Origin: an uncultured Eubacterium sp.
GTDB taxonomy: Bacteria > Bacillota > Clostridia > Peptostreptococcales > Anaerovoracaceae
NCBI GenBank assembly: GCA_937900695.1
Contig: CALCFD010000013.1
Coordinates: 1 to 5,313, forward strand
Direction: 5' to 3'
Length of the DNA stretch: 5,313 nt
Position numbers and translations under genes: made by a program. Below, one piece after another: positions 1 to 5,279 of the stretch (position 1 is the stretch's first letter; every line of letters begins with the position of its first letter). The notes beneath the pieces are model-generated. The model worked only from the letters and a program-made list of their open reading frames with translations. It made no database searches and was not told where the DNA came from.

Positions 1-782
1 AATTATGACGGCTTCAAGGTCAAATCACAATCCACCCTCTGATTAGGCACTTACGAAGTAAATTCTATGCAAATGGTGCTGCACCAAGTGGTGTATTAGA
101 GCATCCTGGAACTCTAAAGGATCCGTCAAAGGTAAGAGATAGCTGGTCACAGACCTTTGGAGGAAGTGCAAACTCACATAAAGTAGCGGTTCTAGAAGAA
201 GGAATGAAATACACACCGATTTCTATTTCTCCAAATGAAGCACAGTTTTTAGAAACAAGAAAATTTCAGATTGATGAGATCGCTCGAATTTTCAGAGTTC
301 CGCCTCATATGGTAGGTGACCTTGAGAAGTCGAGCTTTTCTAATATTGAGCAGCAGTCCTTAGAGTTTGTGAAATATACACTTGATCCTTGGGTTTCAAG
401 ATGGGAGCAGAATATGATGCGTTCGCTTCTTTCTGAGGAGGAGAAAAAGAAATACTTTATTAAGTTTAATGTAGATGGACTACTACGAGGAGATTACCAA
501 AGTCGTATGAATGGATATGCTACAGCAAGACAAAACGGCTGGATGTCTGCGAATGACATTAGGGAGCTTGAAAACCTAGATAGGATTCCAACTGAACTTG
601 GTGGAGATTTGTATCTCATCAATGGGAATATGACAAAGCTTGAAGATGCAGGAATCTTTGCAGCTAGCTCAAATACATCAAAGGGAGAGGAGGAAGATGA
701 TGAAGAACAAGAAGTTCTGGAACTGGAAGAATCACAAAACAGTAAATCAAGAAAACGAAGAAGTAACAGAACGAATTCTTGA
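1..782 (+). CDS. Phage portal protein, HK97 family, C-terminal part (5' truncated, frame disrupted near left edge)
   Basis: The portal is the dodecameric ring at one capsid vertex through which DNA is packaged and ejected. From about base 30 the frame ending at 782 reads KFYANGAAPSGVLEHPG, then FGGSANSHKVAVLEEGMKY, then the RVPPHMVGDLEKSSFSN region and a long C-terminal helical part with LDPW and NGWMSANDIRE. These are hallmark segments of HK97/PF04860-type portals. The ATG at 204 is internal: family-typical sequence continues upstream of it without a stop back to base 9. The N-terminal half lies outside the window. At bases 1-27 another frame reads YDGFKVKS, matching the family's DGxxGxSPI segment, so the frame changes between about 27 and 60 (see findings). 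The C-terminus is acidic (EEEDDEEQE) and then basic, and it overlaps the protease gene by 83 bases. The identity is very secure; whether the gene is intact is not. Confidence 0.93.
683..693 (+). promoter_or_regulatory. Ribosome binding site that sets the protease start
   Basis: A purine-rich GGGAGAGGAGG lies inside the portal coding sequence. Its GGAGG (689-693) is 6 bases from the ATG at 700 and only 3 from the ATG at 697, so 700 is the better start. The upstream in-frame ATG at 640 has no comparable site. Confidence 0.75.
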
Positions 783-1497
783 GTTATACGGAACCATTGC
801 TGAAGATAGTTGGTTTGATGATGATATCACGCCGCAGCTTTTTAAAGATGAATTAAATGCCGGAAGTGGCAATATCACTGTATGGATTAATTCACCGGGT
901 GGTGACTGTATTGCAGCAGCGCAAATCTATAACATGCTTACAGAATATAAAGGAAGCGTGACAGTAAAGATTGATGGCATTGCAGCTTCTGCGGCATCGG
1001 TTATTGCAATGGCAGGAGATAGAATTTTAATGTCACCTGTGTCTATGATGATGATTCATAATCCGGCTACATTTGCATTTGGTGATCACATCGAAATGCA
1101 AAAGGTAATGGATATGCTTACGGAAGTGAAAGAATCTATTATCAATGCCTATGTGATAAAGACAGGTCTATCAAGGGCAAAATTATCACATTTGATGGAT
1201 TTAGAAACATGGATGGACGCAAATAAAGCAGTGGAACTTGGATTTGCAGACGATGTGATTCAAAAAACAGAAAATATGGAAGATGAGAAAAGCACCGATA
1301 AGAAGGATATTCTTTCTGATTCGATGCTTTTTTCACGCAAGGCAGTAAATAATGCGCTTTTTAATAAGCTGGAAAAGCATTATGAAAAGCCAAAGGTAAC
1401 AGCGACAAAACAGGCAGAAATCAAGGAGCCTGTTAACAAAGGTACTCCTGCAAAAGAAATCATGGAGCGCCTTGAAGTCATAAAGAGATTAATTTAG
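700..1497 (+). CDS. Head maturation protease, ClpP-related (S14 family)
   Basis: This serine protease cleaves capsid N-terminal delta domains during procapsid maturation. With the start at 700 the protein has 265 residues and opens MKNKKFWNW, an opening usual for this family. The ClpP fold is recognisable: LYGTIAEDSWFDDDITP (residues 29-45), the INSPGGD strand-loop (63-69), nucleophile Ser97 in GIAASAAS, and His120 in MMIHNP. LETWMDANKAVELGFADD (168-185) follows, where Glu169 sits at about the position of the catalytic Asp of host ClpP. Residues 186-265 form a Lys/Glu-rich tail without ClpP similarity, probably phage-specific. An in-frame ATG at 640 would add 20 residues encoded opposite the portal tail and lacks a good ribosome binding site, so I rejected it. 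The gene lies between portal and capsid genes, as expected for HK97-type phages. Host ClpP is unlikely given this context. Confidence 0.94.
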   Translation: MKNKKFWNWKNHKTVNQENEEVTERILELYGTIAEDSWFDDDITPQLFKDELNAGSGNITVWINSPGGDCIAAAQIYNMLTEYKGSVTVKIDGIAASAASVIAMAGDRILMSPVSMMMIHNPATFAFGDHIEMQKVMDMLTEVKESIINAYVIKTGLSRAKLSHLMDLETWMDANKAVELGFADDVIQKTENMEDEKSTDKKDILSDSMLFSRKAVNNALFNKLEKHYEKPKVTATKQAEIKEPVNKGTPAKEIMERLEVIKRLI

Positions 1498-1509
1498 GAG
1501 GATACGAAT

Positions 1510-2688
1510 ATGACGATGAAAGAATTGATTGAAAAAAGAGCAAAGTTATGGGATACGGCAAAAAGCTTTGTAGAAACACACCAGGATGAAAATGGAGTGC
1601 TTTCTAAGGAAGATACAGAAACCTATAACAAAATGGAAAAAGAAATTGAAGATTTGACGGATGTCATTGACCGTCAGCAGAGGGCAGAAAGAAGAGAGGC
1701 AGAACTTTCAAAACCAGTAAATTCTCCAATTGTTGTAAAACCATCAAGTGGTGATATGGAAGATGGAAAAGAAAAGACAGGTACTGCATCAAATGAGTAT
1801 AAGAATGCGATGCTTTCTGCTATGCGTTCTAACTTCCGTAATGTAAGTAACATCCTGCAGGAAAAGGTAGATGCCGATGGTGGTTATTTAGTACCGGATG
1901 AATATGACAGCAGATTAATTGATGTGTTAGAAGAAGAAAATATCATGCGTTCTCTTGCCACAACTATTACAACTGCTGGTCAGCATAAAATTAATATCGC
2001 AGCTACAAAACCTGCGGCAGCATGGATTGAAGAAGGTGCTGCATTAACTTTTGGTGATGCAAAGTTCAGTCAGATTTACCTTGATGCATATAAGCTTCAT
2101 GTTGCAATTAAAGTAACGGAAGAACTTTTATATGATAATGCATTCGGACTTGAAAACTACATCATCACACAGTTTGGTAAGGCACTTGCTAATGCAGAAG
2201 AAGATGCTTTTCTAAATGGTGATGGTAAAAGTAAACCTACAGGTATCTTTGCTGCAACTGGTGGCGGTGAAGTAGCAAACACACTAACGGCTGCAATTAA
2301 GTCTGATGATATGATCGACCTTGTATATGGATTGAAAAGACCATATCGTAAAAAGGCATCTTTCATCATGAATGACGCTACACTTGCAACTCTTAGAAAA
2401 CTGAAAGACAACAATGGTGCATATATCTGGCAGCCTTCCTATAAAGAAGGAGAACCAGATAGAGTACTTGGTTATCCGGTACATACTTCTGCCTTTGCAC
2501 CAAAGAATGCGATTGCTTTCGGTGACTACAGTTATTACAACATCGGGGACCGTGGTTCTCGTTCATTTGCAGATCTTCGTGAACTTTTTGCAGGAAATGG
2601 AATGGTTGGATTTGTTGCAAAGGAAAGAGTCGATGGAAAGCTGATTCTTCCAGAGGCTGTTAAGATTTTAAAACTTAAAGCAGAATAA
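1510..2688 (+). CDS. Major capsid protein, HK97 fold (phage_capsid family)
   Basis: This is the shell protein of the icosahedral head, 392 residues long, a normal precursor length. Residues 1-68 are charged and helical, a predicted coiled coil typical of the scaffolding delta domain. A low-complexity Lys/Gly/Ser linker (about 70-95) is where the adjacent protease probably cuts, somewhere around residues 75-105. The HK97 core starts with DADGGYLVPDEY (121-132), a family hallmark at the N-arm to E-loop boundary. It continues through AWIEEGAA, the VTEELLYDN helix, FLNGDGKSKPTGIF, the KRPYRKKASFIMND segment and the closing GYPVHTS and DYSYYNIGDRG strands. GGAGG at 1497-1501 overlaps the protease stop codon and lies 8 bases from this ATG, indicating translation closely following the protease. 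No Lys/Asn crosslinking can be inferred from sequence alone. Confidence 0.97.
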   Translation: MTMKELIEKRAKLWDTAKSFVETHQDENGVLSKEDTETYNKMEKEIEDLTDVIDRQQRAERREAELSKPVNSPIVVKPSSGDMEDGKEKTGTASNEYKNAMLSAMRSNFRNVSNILQEKVDADGGYLVPDEYDSRLIDVLEEENIMRSLATTITTAGQHKINIAATKPAAAWIEEGAALTFGDAKFSQIYLDAYKLHVAIKVTEELLYDNAFGLENYIITQFGKALANAEEDAFLNGDGKSKPTGIFAATGGGEVANTLTAAIKSDDMIDLVYGLKRPYRKKASFIMNDATLATLRKLKDNNGAYIWQPSYKEGEPDRVLGYPVHTSAFAPKNAIAFGDYSYYNIGDRGSRSFADLRELFAGNGMVGFVAKERVDGKLILPEAVKILKLKAE

Positions 2689-2753
2689 GATTTAATTCAA
2701 GATGGTGGTGGGATATGAGTTTGTAGCCTGTCACCATTCGCATTTGAGGTGGT
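2689..2753 (+). other. 65-base spacer between capsid and connector genes, with possible alternative hairpins
   Basis: This is the longest gap within the structural gene run. It contains ATGGTG (2702-2707), which can pair with CACCAT (2732-2737). The same CACC can instead pair with GGTG (2748-2751) inside the ribosome binding site GAGGTGG (2746-2752) of the next gene. There is no T-run, so this is not an obvious terminator. The pairing is seen by eye only, and any regulatory role is a guess. Confidence 0.3.
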
Positions 2754-3032
2754 ATGACAATGATTTTAAGTCTTGATGAAATGAAAGGATACCTTCGTGT
2801 TGACTTTAATGATGATGACCAGCTGATTGAGCATCTTATAGCAGCATCTGAAAATCTATGTGCTGATATTGCAAGACTTTCTGTGGCTGAACTTAGCATG
2901 ATGCCGACATCAAAAATTGCTGTGATGTATGCCGTAGCGTACCTATATGAACATAGAGAAGATGCAGACCACCATCAGCTTTCTATTTCTCTTCGTTCCC
3001 TTTTAGAAGGTGTAAGAAGGAGCGTGTTCTGA
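2754..3032 (+). CDS. Head-tail connector protein, gp6-like (phage_connect_1 type)
   Basis: This small, mostly helical protein (92 residues) resembles HK97 gp6 / TIGR01560 proteins, which form a ring under the portal and start the neck. The opening LSLDEMKGYLRVDFNDDDQLIEHLIAASE (here split from residue 5 to about 33) is highly characteristic: a 'DE-K-YLRVD-DDD-LI' signature followed by helices, ending in a helix with SLRSLLEGVRR. Two starts are possible. The ATG at 2754 is 4 bases after GAGG (2746-2749), and the ATG at 2760 is 10 bases after it. The second would give MILSLDEMKGYL, which looks natural for the family, and I cannot decide between them. The stop codon shares one base with the next gene's ATG (TGATG), which indicates translational coupling. 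Position directly after the capsid gene fits the family. Confidence 0.9.
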   Translation: MTMILSLDEMKGYLRVDFNDDDQLIEHLIAASENLCADIARLSVAELSMMPTSKIAVMYAVAYLYEHREDADHHQLSISLRSLLEGVRRSVF

Positions 3033-3364
3033 TGGAGGTTTCGCTATTAAATGTAAAAATTCAAATTCAGCAAAATGAAATTATAGTAGATGAGATTGGA
3101 AATCATAAAAACACATGGAAAGAATATTATTCCTGCTTTGCTACAGTAAGTGGTGAAGGTGGTTCTGAAAAGAGTGTAGCGGGTCTAATCGTGGAAGATT
3201 CCGATATTTCTTTTACGATTCGTTATTGCAAGGCATTAGAAAACCTCGATACAACAAAGCATAGAGTTTTATTTGGGGGAGAACCGTATAACATCGTAGC
3301 TATCGATCACATGAACTTTAAGAAAAAGTGTATCAAATTAAAATGTGAAAAGGTAAGGAATTAG
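3032..3364 (+). CDS. Phage head closure / head-tail adaptor protein (phage_H_T_join family)
   Basis: Proteins of this family (SPP1 gp16-like, TIGR01563) form the ring that closes the DNA channel and makes the head-tail joining surface. The protein is 110 residues, the usual size. The pattern is a family-typical beta-barrel: the start VSLLNVKIQIQQNE, then DEIGNHKNTWKEYYSCFATVSGEGG, then an SDISFTIRYCK strand, a FGGEPYNIVAID strand and a final basic strand IKLKCEKV. AGAAGGAG at 3015-3022 lies 9 bases before the ATG, and the ATG overlaps the preceding stop by one base. Neighbours on both sides are neck proteins, which supports the assignment. The fold is inferred from family resemblance, not shown directly. 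Confidence 0.87.
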   Translation: MEVSLLNVKIQIQQNEIIVDEIGNHKNTWKEYYSCFATVSGEGGSEKSVAGLIVEDSDISFTIRYCKALENLDTTKHRVLFGGEPYNIVAIDHMNFKKKCIKLKCEKVRN

Positions 3365-3366
3365 AT

Positions 3367-3747
3367 ATGGCAAATGTAAAAATTGATAAGCTTGCTGATG
3401 AAATCACAAAAGGTTTGAAAGAGTATGCAGACTTGGCTATAGATGATATGAAAAAGGCAGTTCGTAAATCTGGAAATTCTGTAAGAAAAGAAATATCTCA
3501 ATCTGCACCAAAAGATACCGGTGCTTATGCAAAAAGCTGGTCAGTCAAAAAGACAAAAGAAACATCAAACTCGTTAGAAGTAACGGTTCATTCAAAAAAT
3601 AGATATCAGCTTGCACATCTACTAGAGCATGGTCATGCAAAACGTGGTGGTGGCCGTGTTGCTGCTAGACCACATATTGCCAAAGCGGAAGAAAATGCAA
3701 TCGATACACTTGAACAAGAAATCTTAAAGGCTCTGGGAGGTATGTGA
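3367..3747 (+). CDS. HK97 gp10-like neck/tail completion protein
   Basis: A 126-residue protein of the HK97-gp10_like family (PF04883), a morphogenesis protein encoded between the closure and tail terminator genes and needed for head-tail joining or tail completion. The N-terminal half is a Lys-rich helical stretch. It is followed by the family's SAPKDTGAYAKSWSV segment (about residues 45-59). Then comes the strongest signature, YQLAHLLEHGHAKRGGGRV (about 78-96), followed by AARPHIAKAEE. TAAGGA at 3354-3359 lies 7 bases before the ATG. Only two bases separate this gene from the previous one, and its stop shares one base with the next ATG. The assignment is firm; the exact molecular role of the family is less well defined. 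Confidence 0.92.
   Translation: MANVKIDKLADEITKGLKEYADLAIDDMKKAVRKSGNSVRKEISQSAPKDTGAYAKSWSVKKTKETSNSLEVTVHSKNRYQLAHLLEHGHAKRGGGRVAARPHIAKAEENAIDTLEQEILKALGGM
3735..3740 (+). promoter_or_regulatory. Ribosome binding site that sets the start of the next tail gene
   Basis: GGGAGG inside the end of the gp10-like gene lies 6 bases before the ATG at 3747 and only 3 before the in-frame GTG at 3744. This favours 3747, which also gives the TGATG stop/start overlap seen at 3030-3034. Confidence 0.7.
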
Positions 3748-4064
3748 TGTTAAAAATCGTAAATATAATAAAGGAAATAGGACTTCCTTTTGCTTATGAT
3801 CATTTTGCAGAAGGAGAAAGTCCTAACCCACCATTTATCTGTTATCTTACTCCAGGCAGTGATAACTTTGCTGCAGATGGAAAGGTATATCACAAGATAA
3901 ATATCATTCATTTGGAACTGTATACCGATTGTAAGGACTTATCGGTAGAACAGAAAGTGGAGGCTGTGCTTGATAAGCATGGCATTTTTTATGACAAGCT
4001 GGAAACTTGGATTGAAAGTGAAAAACTGTATGAAGTCCTATATTCATTTGAAATGGAGGTATAA
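3747..4064 (+). CDS. Putative tail terminator / tail completion protein
   Basis: A 105-residue protein lying between the gp10-like gene and the major tail protein gene, the slot where siphophages encode the tail terminator (lambda gpU / HK97 gp10-neighbour role), which caps the tail tube and binds the head. The sequence has an alpha/beta look. An N-terminal helix (LKIVNIIKEIGLP) precedes the PPFICYLTPGSDNFAADGKVYHK core, then the strand INIIHLELYTD, a helix VEQKVEAVLDKHG, and a closing strand EVLYSFEMEV. I recognise this as a protein commonly found at this position in low-GC Gram-positive prophages, where it is usually annotated only as a phage protein. The function is therefore assigned from position and general fold pattern, not from a diagnostic motif. 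An in-frame GTG at 3744 would add one residue. Confidence 0.72.
   Translation: MLKIVNIIKEIGLPFAYDHFAEGESPNPPFICYLTPGSDNFAADGKVYHKINIIHLELYTDCKDLSVEQKVEAVLDKHGIFYDKLETWIESEKLYEVLYSFEMEV
4055..4059 (+). promoter_or_regulatory. Ribosome binding site of the major tail protein gene
   Basis: GGAGG lies 9 bases before the ATG at 4069. The frame is open back to an ATG at 3970, but that start lies inside the preceding gene with no comparable site and would add 33 residues foreign to the family. Confidence 0.75.
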
Positions 4065-4068
4065 CAAA

Positions 4069-4644
4069 ATGGCAAATAAAATTAAGTACAATCTTAAGAA
4101 CGTACACGCTGCAAAATTGACGAAAGGTCCTGATGGTGCATATAAATATGAAGTGCCAAAGGCCATTCCAGGAGCAGTAAGTATCAGCCTTGATGCGGAA
4201 GGTGACTCTAGTCCGTTCTATGCTGATGGGATTGTGTATTTTCGTTCAACATCTAATAATGGATATTCAGGCGATCTTGAAATTGCTTTAATTCCAGAAT
4301 GGTTTAGAACAGATATTTTAAAAGAGGAACTTGATAAGAATGGCGTCCTTGTAGAAAATGCTGCAATTGCAGAAACAGAGAAATTTGCACTTTTATTTGA
4401 ATTTGATGGAGATGCCAATGCAATCCGTCATGTTTTATATAATTGCAGTGCCTCTCGTCCTTCGATTGAATCAGAAACAAAAGAAGACACGATTGAACCA
4501 GGAACGGAGAAACTTTCTCTTACAGCAGACCCTAGAGAAGATGGCCTTGTAAAAAGTAGAACCGGAGATACAACAACGGAAACTACTTATAAAGACTGGT
4601 ATAAAAATGTTTATGTACCTACCCCTAAAGAAGTATTGGCATAA
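4069..4644 (+). CDS. Major tail (tube) protein, phi13 family
   Basis: This protein polymerises as stacked rings to form the tail tube around the tape measure. It has 191 residues, normal for phi13-type tail proteins (TIGR01603). The start MANKIKYNLKNVHAAKLT is typical. It continues with KAIPGAVSISLDAEGDSSPFYADG (split around residues 32-54), a signature of the family in which the DG loop precedes the strand IVYFRSTSNNGYSGDLEIAL. The IPEWFRTDILKEE segment follows, and then strands ending in RPSIESETKED and LSLTADPRED. The C-terminus is short (KNVYVPTPKEVLA) and carries no added Ig-like domain. The stop codon directly abuts the next gene's GGAGG (4645-4649). The gene is followed by the chaperone pair, as usual in siphophages, and its high expression need fits a strong ribosome binding site. 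Confidence 0.95.
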   Translation: MANKIKYNLKNVHAAKLTKGPDGAYKYEVPKAIPGAVSISLDAEGDSSPFYADGIVYFRSTSNNGYSGDLEIALIPEWFRTDILKEELDKNGVLVENAAIAETEKFALLFEFDGDANAIRHVLYNCSASRPSIESETKEDTIEPGTEKLSLTADPREDGLVKSRTGDTTTETTYKDWYKNVYVPTPKEVLA

Positions 4645-4656
4645 GGAGGAACACTC

Positions 4657-5031
4657 ATGTTAAAGAAAGTAATCAGTGTTGGTGGTAAAGAGGTAGCATT
4701 TCGCTCCTCTGCCACTGTACCAAGACTATATCGGGCAAAGTTTAAGCGTGATATTTTTAAAGACTTAGCAAAACTTGAAAGTTCCTATAAAGGAAATAAG
4801 GAAGATGGGGATGGATTTGCAATTGATGATTTAGAGATTTTTGAAAACGTGGCATACATTATGGCCTATCATGCAGACCACAGCATTCCAGATAATATCG
4901 ATGACTGGCTTGATCAGTTTGAGATGTTTTCTATTTATGAGGTGCTCCCAGAAATCCTTGCTCTTTGGGGAACAAATCTTATTACAGATATTGAGTCTAA
5001 AAAAAACTTAAACGAAGTAGCCGCGAAATGA
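4657..5031 (+). CDS. Tail assembly chaperone (gpG-like, 0-frame product)
   Basis: A 124-residue protein between the tube protein gene and the usual tape measure position, the site of lambda gpG equivalents. These soluble chaperones coat the tape measure protein and recruit tube subunits; they are not in the virion. The opening LKKVISVGGKEVAFRSSATVPRLYRAKF (split here from residue 2 to about 29) is typical of Gram-positive phage tail chaperones. FENVAYIMAYHAD (about 64-76) and the DDWLDQFEMFSIYEVLPEIL helix follow, and a short polar end ESKKNLNEVAAK. GGAGG at 4645-4649 lies 7 bases before the ATG. The last codons contain a slippery A AAA AAC at 5001-5007, and the stop overlaps the ATG of the next frame (ATGA at 5028-5031). 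The product is therefore expected in a short and a frameshifted long form. Confidence 0.9.
   Translation: MLKKVISVGGKEVAFRSSATVPRLYRAKFKRDIFKDLAKLESSYKGNKEDGDGFAIDDLEIFENVAYIMAYHADHSIPDNIDDWLDQFEMFSIYEVLPEILALWGTNLITDIESKKNLNEVAAK
5001..5007 (+). other. Candidate -1 ribosomal frameshift site (A AAA AAC)
   Basis: In the chaperone frame the codons are AAA (5002-5004) and AAC (5005-5007), preceded by A, a canonical X XXY YYZ heptamer. Slipping back one base leads into the frame of the downstream partner, which is closed by a TAA at 4998-5000 and open from 5001 to 5189. The shift must therefore happen between 5001 and the 0-frame stop at 5029. No strong downstream hairpin or nearby upstream ribosome binding site was evident; only a 5-bp CGAAG/CTTCG pairing (5013-5017 with 5050-5054) was seen. 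Confidence 0.8.
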
Positions 5032-5192
5032 CAACACCACTCTTCCTTCTTCGATGTTTAGAAATCGGTCTTTCTATTAAAGACTTAGATTATCTTACCA
5101 TCGGAATGGTGATGGATATCTGGACTGAAAAAGGAAACGATAGTGCAACGTATGATAATCTTGCAACACAGGAGGATTTTGATAAATTCTAA
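5001..5192 (+). CDS. Tail assembly chaperone, downstream (gpT-like) part, expressed by frameshift
   Basis: The open stretch in the -1 frame encodes a segment like gpT of lambda gpGT: after LKRSSRE comes MTTPLFLLRCLEIGLSI, then KDLDYLTIGMVMDIWTEKGND, an acidic end and a TAA at 5190-5192. 'xxLxLIGMVxDxxTEKxND'-type sequence after the chaperone gene is a recurrent feature of Gram-positive siphophages. Read from the ATG at 5028 alone it is 54 residues. Read by -1 slippage at 5001-5007 it is the last 61 residues of a fusion of about 178 residues (117 from the upstream frame). No good ribosome binding site precedes the ATG at 5028, unlike the other genes here, so fusion is favoured; restart at the ATGA overlap remains an alternative. 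In lambda the T part binds tube subunits while G coats the tape measure. Confidence 0.85.
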   Translation, partial: KKLKRSSREMTTPLFLLRCLEIGLSIKDLDYLTIGMVMDIWTEKGNDSATYDNLATQEDFDKF

Positions 5193-5246
5193 TTGTTAAT
5201 GACTTCTTAATAAATTTCAGATATAATTATTGTATAGAATTAACGA
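5193..5246. repeat. Imperfect inverted repeat flanking the candidate promoter
   Basis: TTGTTAAT (5193-5200) and ATTAACGA (5239-5246) are inverted copies with 7 of 8 bases matching. They bracket the TATAAT box. A separate perfect 8-base palindrome, CAAATTTG, lies at 5253-5260 between the promoter and the ribosome binding site. These could be operator half-sites, but A+T-rich DNA produces such repeats by chance. Confidence 0.3.
5199..5227 (+). promoter_or_regulatory. Candidate sigma-70/sigma-A promoter in the gap after the chaperone genes
   Basis: A perfect TATAAT -10 box (5222-5227) lies 17 bases downstream of ATGACT (5199-5204), a 4/6 match to TTGACA. Predicted transcription start is near 5234, about 46 bases before the next ATG. 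The surrounding sequence is strongly A+T-rich, so a chance match is possible. A promoter here, inside a normally co-transcribed tail operon, would be unusual. Confidence 0.5.
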
Positions 5247-5268
5247 TAAAGACAAATTTGAATTTGAC

Positions 5269-5275
5269 GGGGAGG
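5269..5275 (+). promoter_or_regulatory. Ribosome binding site for the gene entering at the right edge
   Basis: GGGGAGG lies 4 bases before the ATG at 5280. It is the main evidence that a real gene begins there. Confidence 0.65.
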
Positions 5276-5279
5276 TCTC

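Noticed and set aside
640..699. Longer protease start at the ATG at 640
   Set aside because: It would add 20 residues coded opposite the portal tail, has no comparable ribosome binding site, and the MKNKKFWNW opening at 700 fits the family.
1142..1336. Minus-strand open frames such as 1142-1336, 2157-2414, 2284-2484, 2393-2620, 2675-2899, 3904-4107 and 4218-4418
   Set aside because: All lie opposite strongly recognised + strand phage genes, have no family resemblance, and look like shadows of codon usage.
2414..2644. Plus-strand open frame inside the capsid gene, and a similar one at 4358-4552 inside the tail protein gene
   Set aside because: They lie in a second frame of confidently identified genes and their translations resemble nothing known.
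2702..2776. A 24-codon open frame (MVVGYEFVACHH...) in the spacer before the connector gene
   Set aside because: No ribosome binding site before it, it runs into the connector gene in another frame, and it resembles no family I know.
3970..4068. Longer major tail protein start at the ATG at 3970
   Set aside because: It lies inside the terminator gene without a good ribosome binding site; MANKIKYN at 4069 is a typical start and has GGAGG 9 bases upstream.
5193..5235. Rho-independent terminator after the tail chaperone genes
   Set aside because: No G+C-rich hairpin followed by a T-run is present, only A+T-rich sequence.
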